In this document: one piece after another, positions 14,937-26,190 of the stretch
Numbering within the stretch: position 1 is the first letter of the stretch
Layout: each line of letters begins with the position of its first letter
Assembly: GCA_910575755.1 (NCBI GenBank)
Contig: CAJTFO010000001.1
Coordinates: 372,001-436,000, forward strand
Length of the DNA stretch: 64,000 bases
From: Desulfovibrionaceae bacterium
Lineage (GTDB): Bacteria; Desulfobacterota; Desulfovibrionia; Desulfovibrionales; Desulfovibrionaceae
Direction of reading: 5' to 3'
Program-made: the position numbers and the translations under genes
Notes under the pieces: generated by a model
Told to the model about the DNA's origin: nothing
The model's database searches: none
What the model saw: the letters and a program-made list of their open reading frames with translations, nothing else

Positions 14937-16355
14937 TTACTGCTGGGGCGCATAGCCTGCTTTAGCGATAAGCCCCTGCCCTTCAGGGCTTATGATCCAG
15001 TCCCGCAGGGCTTTGCTTTCTGGGGAAAGCGGGCGGCAGGTCAGCATGACCAGGGGCAGGCTGAAGGGATAACTGCCGTTGGTGATATTCTCCTGGGTGG
15101 GCGCAATGCCGTCCACGGCCAGAAAGCGGATCTCCCCTGCCGGAAAACGTTGCACAGCGTTCCAGTAAAAGTCGTAGCCAAGAGAATCGGTTCTGTTGCG
15201 GTAGTCGGCTATTCGTCTGATAAAGGTAAAGCCTTCCTCGACATATTCTTCATGCAGGGGCGCGCCCAGGGGGCGTCCCTGCATGACGCTGGTTTCCATA
15301 ACGGCCTGAATATCGGAATTGTGGCGCTGAAAGGCCAGGACAGGAGCGTCAGCCCCGCCAACAGCCGACCAGTCGTCCACATCTCCGGCATAAATGCTCT
15401 GTATCTGTTCCGTGCTCAGATTCTGAACGGGGTTATCCCTGTGGACGAAGAACACCAGCGCGTTGCTGGCAATGGTCGTCTGCACGGGCGTGAGCCCTCT
15501 TGCGCGGAGCGCCTCCAGTTGCGCCCGGGATGGCGGCGGCCCGAAATAGATATCCGACTCGTCCTCCAGTAACGCTTCAAAAGCAATACATTCTGTGGAA
15601 TAACCAACCACATCACGGATATGTGGACCACGCGAGGCCGGGCGCGTCATCTCGCCACTTTCCAGAGAGTCCTCGTCGCTGTCGATGGCATAGACTGCCT
15701 GAGCTGCCGCGCCAAAAAGGGGCAAGAGATAATAAACGCCGTGCAGGCGTGGATGACGGGCCGCTATGCGCAGGGATGGGGGCGAGTCCGGTTTTGCCAG
15801 ACGATTGTCTTCCGCAAAAGGAAAGTAGTTCCCTATATCAGCATGCTGCCCCGTGTCCCCGTGTCGGTCAAAAAGAGTGTTGCTCGCCAGCGGATAAAAT
15901 GGTGCAAGACAGAGGAGACAGCCTGCCGCCGTGATGATGCCCAGGTTGCAGAGGCCGCGCCCGCGCAGATAGGCAGGTTCTCTCCTGCAAATACCTGCGA
16001 GAAAGCCAAGCAGAAACAGGCCATAGGGGATCATGGCCGATACGACCGCAAGTCCTGCGGCAAGGAGCGTTGTTGCGTTCAGGGAGTACAGGACACCCCA
16101 TGCCAGCGGGATATAAAGCAAGGGTGACAGGGTGAACGGCATATACCGCACATCAAAGCGCCGGGGCAGTTTGAGCCGCGCGCCCAGCAGCCAGCCCGGC
16201 GCGAAGCAGGCCAGCGCTGTGCAAGCCACAAGCAGTCCCGGGCGATACGGCAGAACTTCGTGCGGCAGGTTCAGTTCCGCGATCTGAGCAAGCACGATCA
16301 GGCCCAGCAGCGGCGCTGTCAGTCCACCAAGGAAAACGCTGCAAAAATATGCCAT
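14937..16355 (-). CDS. Membrane protein fused to a PstS-like substrate-binding domain
   Basis: 472 residues in two parts. Residues 1-150 contain about five hydrophobic segments (roughly 5-26, 38-58, 75-90, 93-118, 130-150). Residues 155-472 resemble a periplasmic phosphate-binding protein, including a PstS-type stretch LSTEQIQSIYAGDVDDW near 305-325 and a C-terminal VMLTCRPLSPESKALRDWI region. The binding domain would be tethered outside the membrane. No pst ABC genes adjoin it. ATG 16355 is chosen; a TTG at 16394 also opens the frame, and neither has a clear ribosome site. Its ligand and role (sensing or transport) are unknown. Confidence 0.7.
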   Translation of the reverse strand: MAYFCSVFLGGLTAPLLGLIVLAQIAELNLPHEVLPYRPGLLVACTALACFAPGWLLGARLKLPRRFDVRYMPFTLSPLLYIPLAWGVLYSLNATTLLAAGLAVVSAMIPYGLFLLGFLAGICRREPAYLRGRGLCNLGIITAAGCLLCLAPFYPLASNTLFDRHGDTGQHADIGNYFPFAEDNRLAKPDSPPSLRIAARHPRLHGVYYLLPLFGAAAQAVYAIDSDEDSLESGEMTRPASRGPHIRDVVGYSTECIAFEALLEDESDIYFGPPPSRAQLEALRARGLTPVQTTIASNALVFFVHRDNPVQNLSTEQIQSIYAGDVDDWSAVGGADAPVLAFQRHNSDIQAVMETSVMQGRPLGAPLHEEYVEEGFTFIRRIADYRNRTDSLGYDFYWNAVQRFPAGEIRFLAVDGIAPTQENITNGSYPFSLPLVMLTCRPLSPESKALRDWIISPEGQGLIAKAGYAPQQ

Positions 16356-16544
16356 GATGGATTTGAGATTGGCATGATTGGCGTGCTTGCGCAAGCGGGC
16401 ACATCATGACCGCTCTGAAAAGCACGGCATACCCGCTTGCGCATTTTGCAAGAGCCGGGTAAAGTTGTCGCATGCAAATTTGAAAACAGGCCTGTCCCAC
16501 TGTCGGGCGGCTCACAGACGCCGCGCTTTTCGGCGAGTTTTATC

Positions 16545-16973
16545 ATGTCTGATACAAGTATGCGTATCCTGTTGCGCAGCGTTCAAAATATTGCCATCCT
16601 GGGCGCCAAAGATACGCCCGGACAGCCTGTGGATCGCGTAGGCCGCTATCTGCTGGAGCAGGGTTACGCCGTGTGGCCGGTGCATCCCGTGCGGCGCACT
16701 GTCTGGGGGCTGACGGCCTTTCCTGATCTGGCCGCTCTGCCCGGCCCGATGGACCTCATTGATGTTTTCCGCGCCTCGCAATATTGTCCGGAGCATGCGC
16801 GTGAAGTGCTGGCCCTGCCCTGGCGGCCCAAGGTATTCTGGATGCAGACCGGCATTGCCTCTCCCGAGGCGCGGAAGCTGCTTGAAACGGCGGACGTGAC
16901 CGTGGTGGAAAACGCCTGCCTGATGGTGGAACATGCCCGCCTGCTGCGCGATGCGGCAGAACGACAAGCATAA
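16545..16973 (+). CDS. CoA-binding domain protein (YccU-like)
   Basis: A 142-residue single-domain protein with the Rossmann-like CoA-binding fold: strand IAILGAKDTPGQPVDRVGRYL near residues 16-36, then GYAVWPVHP, and later KVFWMQTGIAS and the ENACLMVEH segment that ends such proteins. The homologous domain in succinyl-CoA synthetase binds CoA; free-standing versions have no firm function. ATG 16545 follows GGCGAG. The next gene starts 13 bp downstream on the same strand, and a DnaJ-like gene follows, so 16.5-18.4 kb is probably an operon. Confidence 0.85.
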   Translation: MSDTSMRILLRSVQNIAILGAKDTPGQPVDRVGRYLLEQGYAVWPVHPVRRTVWGLTAFPDLAALPGPMDLIDVFRASQYCPEHAREVLALPWRPKVFWMQTGIASPEARKLLETADVTVVENACLMVEHARLLRDAAERQA

Positions 16974-16986
16974 AGGTTGGTTGACC

Positions 16987-17439
16987 ATGGCTTCCGAAAG
17001 CACGGAAACTGTGTTTCAATGCCGCATGTGCGGCCACTGCTGTGAAGGCCGCGGCGGCATTGTGGTCAGCCCTGCTGATCTCACCCGGCTTTCAGCCTTT
17101 CTGCGGCTTGAACCGGAAGAGGTCGTCACGCGTTATGGCGAACATTCAGGCGGTAAACTCAAAATCCGCACAGGCGCGGACGGTCGCTGCATCTTTTTCA
17201 AAGAAGGACAGGGCTGCGGCGTACATGAAGGCAAACCCGCCATCTGTCGGGCCTGGCCTTTTTTCAGAGGCAACATTGAAGATCCCGCAAGTCTGGCCTT
17301 AGCCAAGGACTTCTGCCCCGGCATCAACCCGCAGGCGTCCCACGCCGTATTCGCCCGACTGGGTTTCGCCTATCTGCGGGAAGAAGGCCTGCTGGCCCGG
17401 GATCCCTCCTGCGAAGCCAACGCGCTGATACTCAAGTAA
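16987..17439 (+). CDS. YkgJ-family CxxCxxCC protein
   Basis: 150 residues with the family signature C12-x2-C15-x2-CC18-19 and further cysteines (GCGVHEGKPAICRAWPF and the CPGIN and CEAN cysteines). The family, once called UPF0153, is thought to bind zinc or an iron-sulfur cluster; its role is not established. Start ATG 16987 follows AAGG; an earlier ATG-like frame opening lies inside the previous gene and is rejected. It ends 6 bp before the DnaJ-like gene. Confidence 0.85.
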   Translation: MASESTETVFQCRMCGHCCEGRGGIVVSPADLTRLSAFLRLEPEEVVTRYGEHSGGKLKIRTGADGRCIFFKEGQGCGVHEGKPAICRAWPFFRGNIEDPASLALAKDFCPGINPQASHAVFARLGFAYLREEGLLARDPSCEANALILK

Positions 17440-17445
17440 CCTACG

Positions 17446-18438
17446 ATGCGACGCCCACGCCAGCTCTCAGTCAAGGAATGTTACGCGATCCTCAAGGTCG
17501 ACAAAGGCGCAGATCTTCAGGCCGTCAAGCGGGCCTACCGCCGTCGCGCCTTTGAGCTGCATCCGGATCTGAACCCCGGCAATCCCGATGCCAGCCGTCA
17601 GTTTCAGTTGCTCAACGAGGCCTATGTGGCTCTTTCGGCCGTACTCCAGCCCGCCGAGGACGCCCGGCGGAAGGAGGAACGCCGTCGCGCGGCTTCCAGT
17701 TCCCGGACGGCTGAAGCCCCGCATGCGGAAGACCGGAAGGCCTCCGGCGACACGGCCGGCCAGCAAAAGACGCAGGCTTCAGCAAAGGCTTCGACGCAGA
17801 ACGCCGGTCAGCACACGGATAAGACCGCGCACGGCGCCCAACAGGAGGCCACTTCCGCTTCTTCAAACGGCGCACAGGCCGGAGCGCAAGGCGCGGCTTC
17901 ATCCGGGCCGAGTCAGCACCAGCATACAGAGCAGCAGGCCGAAAAGACCACAAATGCCTATGCTGAACAGGATGTTCTGCGGGATCTGCTCAATGACCCC
18001 TTTGCCCGCCGCGTTTTTGAGGATATTTACAGCGAGTTGAACCGCCAGCAGGCCGGCCAGAAGCAGACACAGTCGTCTGCAAAGCCGACCCCCCAGCCCC
18101 GCCCGGCTGCGCCGCAGGAAAAGAAAAGCAGCAAGCCCCCCCAGGGCAATCCGGCCTGGAGCGCTCCCAAATGGAATCTGGACTTGAACAGAAATGTCAA
18201 GGGCTGGCTGCGCCGCCAGATCGACGAAGAGCAAAGCCTGACCCTGCCTGCCGCCCGGCTTGTGCCGGGCAGCCGTGTGCGTCTGCAAATCCGCCGAGGT
18301 TTCTCTGGAGAACTGCATACAGTGGAAATCACCCTGCCGCCGGATTTTACAGTGGGAAAACCCGTGCGTCTGCGCGGTCTGGGCAAGCACGTAGGCCCCT
18401 GGCAGGGCGACCTGTATCTCACCCTGTACAACGAGTAG
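17446..18438 (+). CDS. DnaJ-domain protein (CbpA-like, atypical linker)
   Basis: 330 residues: an N-terminal J domain (about 8-70) with the HPD tripeptide at 39-41 that stimulates DnaK ATPase. A roughly 150-residue Ala/Gln/Ser/Thr-rich linker of low complexity follows. The C-terminal DnaJ substrate-binding fold (about 255-330) contains VRLRGLGKHVGPWQGDLYL. The zinc-finger domain of true DnaJ is absent, so it is a type II/III co-chaperone. Only one of the two C-terminal beta domains is obvious. It is third in a likely operon with the CoA-binding and YkgJ genes and is convergent with panD, 5 bp apart. Confidence 0.85.
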   Translation: MRRPRQLSVKECYAILKVDKGADLQAVKRAYRRRAFELHPDLNPGNPDASRQFQLLNEAYVALSAVLQPAEDARRKEERRRAASSSRTAEAPHAEDRKASGDTAGQQKTQASAKASTQNAGQHTDKTAHGAQQEATSASSNGAQAGAQGAASSGPSQHQHTEQQAEKTTNAYAEQDVLRDLLNDPFARRVFEDIYSELNRQQAGQKQTQSSAKPTPQPRPAAPQEKKSSKPPQGNPAWSAPKWNLDLNRNVKGWLRRQIDEEQSLTLPAARLVPGSRVRLQIRRGFSGELHTVEITLPPDFTVGKPVRLRGLGKHVGPWQGDLYLTLYNE

Positions 18439-18443
18439 CAGCG

Positions 18444-18863
18444 TTACAGCGGTTCTTTCGCAACGCTGAACGTAAACTCTCCGCGTTCCTCGCCGCCCAC
18501 TACATATTGCAGACGTTCCCTGACCACGTTGGCCGCGTCAAAGGTCAGCACCACGGGCTTGCGGGAATACAGCTCCCCTGCTCCGTCAACATACTCCACA
18601 GCGGTAATGATCAGCTCGTCATCGGGCTGGCAGGTGCGCGCCGCGGCGCCGTTGAGAATGCAGCAGCGCGAACCGGCCTCGCCGTAGATCACATAGGTGG
18701 AAATGCGCTGGCCGCTGTTCTTGTTCCAGATATTGACGAATTCCAGAGGATAGATGCCCGCCAAAGCGCACTGTTCCGGATCAAGCGTAATGGAACCGTG
18801 ATAATCCAGCACGCAGCCGGTCACATGAATGCCGTGCAGTTTGGCTCGCAGTATCTGAAGCAT
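18444..18863 (-). CDS. panD: Aspartate 1-decarboxylase
   Basis: Makes beta-alanine from aspartate for pantothenate and CoA synthesis. The 139-residue proenzyme carries the self-cleavage site Gly23-Ser24 (YHGSITLD), which yields the pyruvoyl group, along with Lys8 and the [10 protein letters not shown] stretch. Length matches the family (about 126). Start ATG 18863 ([16 protein letters not shown]) fits homologues, and AAGGCG precedes it. A minus-strand terminator sits 55 bp upstream of the start, so panD has either its own promoter within that gap or leader attenuation. Confidence 0.95.
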   Translation of the reverse strand: MLQILRAKLHGIHVTGCVLDYHGSITLDPEQCALAGIYPLEFVNIWNKNSGQRISTYVIYGEAGSRCCILNGAAARTCQPDDELIITAVEYVDGAGELYSRKPVVLTFDAANVVRERLQYVVGGEERGEFTFSVAKEPL

Positions 18864-18917
18864 GTTTTTCGCCTTTGGCTTGCGCCTCGCGCGGCAATGC
18901 CGCCAGAGCGCGCTTTT

Positions 18918-18942
18918 GAAAAAAGGCCGCATGGCGCGGCCT
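18918..18942 (-). terminator. Rho-independent terminator upstream of panD
   Basis: AGGCCGC / GCGGCCT stem (18936-18942 and 18924-18930) with a 5-nt loop, followed on the minus strand by a T run (complement of 18918-18923). It lies 188 bp beyond the stop of the 140-aa gene and just before panD. Confidence 0.65.
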
Positions 18943-19129
18943 GAAAATCAGAAAAATTTCTGTCCCCTTTCCGGACGAGAAGAACAATCAAGGCAACCAG
19001 TGTCTCATTGCAAAAATTCTTCCCATAACTATGGGGAACATTTTTACAGAATCGTCCAAAAAGCATTGTTTTTCGTTCACTAACGGCGGGCCAGCTCTCG
19101 CTGCCAGACCACTTTCAATGTAAAACGCT

Positions 19130-19552
19130 CTAATACGCTCTGATATATTCGTCCATACTTTCGGCGGAACAGTTGCGGCTGACCCAGAAGGCCGACGCCC
19201 AGACCATCAGGGCTGTGGCCTGCGTGTCGTCCAGAACCTTGAGTTTGGATTCCAGACTGGATTTACTGGCGCCGTGGCGCATATGGACGCTGTTGACATC
19301 GCAGGCGTCCGTCACCCGCAGCAGCAGATAGGACAGACGCGTGTGATCAGGCATCAGCTTCATGTCCTTGTGGGCTTCCACGATGGTTTTCAGTTCAGCC
19401 GCGCTGAACATCTGCTTGATGGCGGTAATGGCCCGAAAGAAGGTATCCACAGCCCACGGCAGAATAAATTCCGCACCGGCGCTCTTGGTGCGGAAATAAT
19501 CTTTAAGCCAGCGTTCCTGATCGTCATTGATGCGTGCTGCGACCTGCGGCAT
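19130..19552 (-). CDS. Hypothetical protein (140 aa)
   Basis: Not recognised. A compact, probably all-helical cytoplasmic protein (begins MPQVAARINDDQERWLKDYF). It has a helix around AITAIKQMFSAAELKTIVEAHKD and later Leu/Asp-rich helices; there is no signal peptide or membrane segment. The opening words resemble small DNA-binding or dimerisation helices, but no clear motif can be named. It is a single gene on the minus strand upstream of panD, with its own terminator. Start ATG 19552 lacks a strong ribosome site. Confidence 0.55.
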   Translation of the reverse strand: MPQVAARINDDQERWLKDYFRTKSAGAEFILPWAVDTFFRAITAIKQMFSAAELKTIVEAHKDMKLMPDHTRLSYLLLRVTDACDVNSVHMRHGASKSSLESKLKVLDDTQATALMVWASAFWVSRNCSAESMDEYIRAY

Positions 19553-19911
19553 GGATGCCCCCGATACTTATGTGCGGTCCGGCCTGAAACCGGGTATCAT
19601 CACAATGTTGTGCGCCATTTGCAGCGTCAGAGGTTACACCACCTTGTAGATAAATTCAAGACATTATCTAGACATTGAGGCGATGCCGTGTCCACGAGCG
19701 GCAGGCAGCCGCAATCATGCCGCACCCGGCGCGTCGCCGGGCGGCAATGATCAACGCATTCTCAAAGCGAAAGCCTGGCCCATTTCATATTGAAAATGGG
19801 CCGCTGGCGGGATGGCGGCAGCCAATGACCTGTGATTTTTGCAAAGTCCCAGGTCATTGGCACGCCAGAAACAGCGCATAAGAGGCTGACAAGCAGCGCT
19901 TGCCGGCGGCT
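19553..19911. other. 359-bp intergenic region with two strong palindromes
   Basis: Between dapB (3' end) and the 140-aa gene (5' end). It contains GGCCCATTT / AAATGGGCC (19777-19785 and 19794-19802) and a perfect 11-bp pair CCAATGACCTG / CAGGTCATTGG (19822-19832 and 19850-19860). A possible minus-strand promoter for the 140-aa gene (TTGAAT, 17 bp, TAACCT near 19630-19660) is weak. No gene is seen. Confidence 0.5.
19822..19860. terminator. Inverted repeat downstream of dapB
   Basis: Perfect 11-bp arms with a 17-nt loop, about 50 bp past the dapB stop; the GGCCCATTT palindrome lies just beyond. They probably end or protect the uvrB-ligA-dapB message. No strong T run follows, so the mechanism is uncertain. 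Confidence 0.4.
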
Positions 19912-20691
19912 CTAAAATGTGTCCTGCATACTGTAGAGTCTGCCCGGCTTCTGTAGCGCCAGCCAGGCGGCGGCGCGCAGGGCGCCCTGCGCGAAGTTTT
20001 CGCGTGAGTGAGCCTGATGGCTCACTTCGATGCGTTCGCCGGGCCCCATGAAATACACGGTATGCACACCCACCACATCGCCGCCACGGATGGCCTGAAT
20101 GCCAATCTGCGTCTTGGGCCGTGCACCGATTATGCCATCGCGGGACGAACAGCGCACGTCCGGCAGCTCCCAGCCCCGCGCTTCGGCCAAGCATTCGCCC
20201 AGAGTCAGGGCCGTGCCGCTGGGGGAGTCCTTCTTGCGGTTGTGGTGCAGTTCCACCATTTCAATATCGTAATTGTCGCCCAGCGCCCTGGTCAGCTCGG
20301 GCAGAATTTTCAGCAGCACATTGACGCCGATGCTCATATTGGAGGACCAGAAAAGGGGCGTTTCCGCGGCCAGAACGCGCAGTTCTTCCTTTTCTTCCTC
20401 GCTGAAGCCTGTGGTGCCGATGACCAGCGCGTGTCCGCTTCGGGCCGCCAGGCGCGCCGAATGCAGGCTGACCGCCGGGGCCGTGAAATCAATGATTACC
20501 GCGCCCTGAGCCTGGGGCAGCAGGGCTTCCAGATCATCGCTCACCGGACAGCTCGCCCCGGACAGGGCGTCCAGATGTTCTTTACTGTCCACCAGACCGG
20601 CCAGCCTGTATTCCGGATCAGCGGCCGCAAGCCCGCTGATGGTTCTGCCCATGCGCCCATTGGCGCCCACAATGACAATGCCTGTGCTCAT
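19912..20691 (-). CDS. dapB: 4-hydroxy-tetrahydrodipicolinate reductase
   Basis: Second committed step of lysine and diaminopimelate synthesis, using NAD(P)H. The 259 residues start with the nucleotide-binding fold GANGRMG (about 9-15). The active-site segment is ELHHNRKKDSPSGTAL, in which the HH pair and Lys act in catalysis. Start MSTGIVIVGANG at ATG 20691 follows GTGAGG. The start lies 8 bp after the ligA stop, so uvrB-ligA-dapB are probably one transcript. Its product feeds the meso-diaminopimelate used by MurE further right in the window. Confidence 0.95.
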   Translation of the reverse strand: MSTGIVIVGANGRMGRTISGLAAADPEYRLAGLVDSKEHLDALSGASCPVSDDLEALLPQAQGAVIIDFTAPAVSLHSARLAARSGHALVIGTTGFSEEEKEELRVLAAETPLFWSSNMSIGVNVLLKILPELTRALGDNYDIEMVELHHNRKKDSPSGTALTLGECLAEARGWELPDVRCSSRDGIIGARPKTQIGIQAIRGGDVVGVHTVYFMGPGERIEVSHQAHSRENFAQGALRAAAWLALQKPGRLYSMQDTF

Positions 20692-20698
20692 TATGGCC

Positions 20699-24896
<4,198 letters not shown>

Positions 24897-24961
24897 AAGG
24901 ACTGGTTTTAGGGTAAAAGGAAGTGAAGTGGAACACATCATACAAGCCAACAGGAAGCATT

Positions 24962-25456
24962 ATGAAAAAACAATGTATCGCCGCGCCGGACAATGCCCCC
25001 CTGGACAGAATATACATCGTGGCCGCCACGCTCAACGTATTCAAGGGACGCCGCCATGTGGAAGTGCACATCTTCCGCCACGGCGCCGCGGACGAAGAAC
25101 TGGCGGCCCTTGAAGGCAAAAACCTGGTGGGTCCGCCCGACCCGGCCGTGCCGCCCCAGGCGTTGCAGGGCGCCACCGAGGAGGCCGCTCTGCGTTGCCT
25201 GCTTGAGGCCTTTACCGCCGAGGAAAGTCAGGCTCTGGCAGCCTACCTTGAACAGCGCTATGCCGAGCACATTGAAAAAATCACGGTCTGTCCCCTGGAA
25301 CTGCCGGTGCCGCTGGGCGTGGCCCCATTGGGCGGCATTCCCGAAGGCAAAAGCACGGGCTTTATCCGCTTTGACGCCGTGCCCGACTATCCTCTGTCCT
25401 TTGTGGCCCGAGGTTTTTACGATCTGGCCATCCATGAACCGCTGACGACGGAATAG
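24962..25456 (+). CDS. Hypothetical protein (164 aa)
   Basis: Not recognised. A soluble alpha/beta-looking protein beginning MKKQCIAAPDNAPLDRIYIVAATLN, with a strand-rich start, an acidic helix-rich middle (LLEAFTAEESQALAAYLEQRY) and a C-terminal part with PLGVAPLGGIPEGKSTGFI. AGGAA precedes ATG 24962. It diverges from uvrB. Its last 40 bp overlap the end of aat on the opposite strand, an unusual but possible tail-to-tail overlap. No catalytic motif or membrane segment is seen. Confidence 0.65.
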   Translation: MKKQCIAAPDNAPLDRIYIVAATLNVFKGRRHVEVHIFRHGAADEELAALEGKNLVGPPDPAVPPQALQGATEEAALRCLLEAFTAEESQALAAYLEQRYAEHIEKITVCPLELPVPLGVAPLGGIPEGKSTGFIRFDAVPDYPLSFVARGFYDLAIHEPLTTE

Positions 25457-26190
25457 ACGTAGCCCTTTTTCCAGGGAGCCCAGGGGATGCTTTCTGGCCG
25501 CCGCCCGCCCGGTTCTTCCGCCCCATCGGCGGCCAGGGCCCGCGCCAGCCGCTCCAGAAAAGACGCTCTCGGCAGCATGACCCCGCCCATGCGCATGATG
25601 TGCGGGGTCTGTTGCTGGCAATCCAGCAGCTCTGCCCCGCGCAGCCGCAACAAAGCTACCAGCCCGGCCAGAGCCGCGCGTGAGGCCTCGGACACGCGGT
25701 GAAACATGGATTCGCCGAAAAAGGCCCGCCCCAGGGCCACGCCGTACAGTCCACCGGCCAGTGAGCCGTCCCGCCAGGCCTCCACAGAATGGGCGTAGCC
25801 CAGGGCGTGCAGATGCTCATAGGCCGCGATCATCTCCGGGGTGAGCCAGGTGCCCTTCCCGGTCGCACGTGGCCCTGCGCAGGCGCGTATGACCCGGCTG
25901 AAGGCCGCGTCCAGCGTAAGCTCAAAGGGCCGGCGGCGCAACGCCCGCGCGCTGCGGGGCGGCAGGCGGAAGGACTCCGGGCGCAGTACGCAACGAGGGT
26001 CCGGCGACCACCAGAGAATGGGCAGCCCCTCTTCATACCAGGGGAAGATGCCCCGGCTGTAGGCCGCCAGCAGACGTTCGGGCCGCAAATCGCCGCCCGC
26101 GCAGAGCAGTCCGTCCGCACGGGCGGCTGCCGGCGCCGGGAATTGTGCTGCCAAGGCCGCGAATACGCTGTGCATGCCGTACTCAGGCAT
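25417..26190 (-). CDS. aat: Leucyl/phenylalanyl-tRNA-protein transferase
   Basis: Transfers Leu or Phe from aminoacyl-tRNA to proteins with N-terminal Lys or Arg, creating N-degrons read by ClpS-ClpAP. The 257 residues contain the family stretches AYSRGIFPWYEEG, LWWSPDPRCVL, GTWLTPEMIAAYEHLH, HSVEAWRDGSLAGGLYGVALGRAFFGESMF and LLDCQQQTPH. Its start overlaps the clpA stop by 8 bp, and clpS lies just beyond clpA, so the tagging enzyme, adaptor and unfoldase share one operon. ClpP is elsewhere. Confidence 0.96.
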   Translation of the reverse strand: MPEYGMHSVFAALAAQFPAPAAARADGLLCAGGDLRPERLLAAYSRGIFPWYEEGLPILWWSPDPRCVLRPESFRLPPRSARALRRRPFELTLDAAFSRVIRACAGPRATGKGTWLTPEMIAAYEHLHALGYAHSVEAWRDGSLAGGLYGVALGRAFFGESMFHRVSEASRAALAGLVALLRLRGAELLDCQQQTPHIMRMGGVMLPRASFLERLARALAADGAEEPGGRRPESIPWAPWKKGYVYSVVSGSWMARS

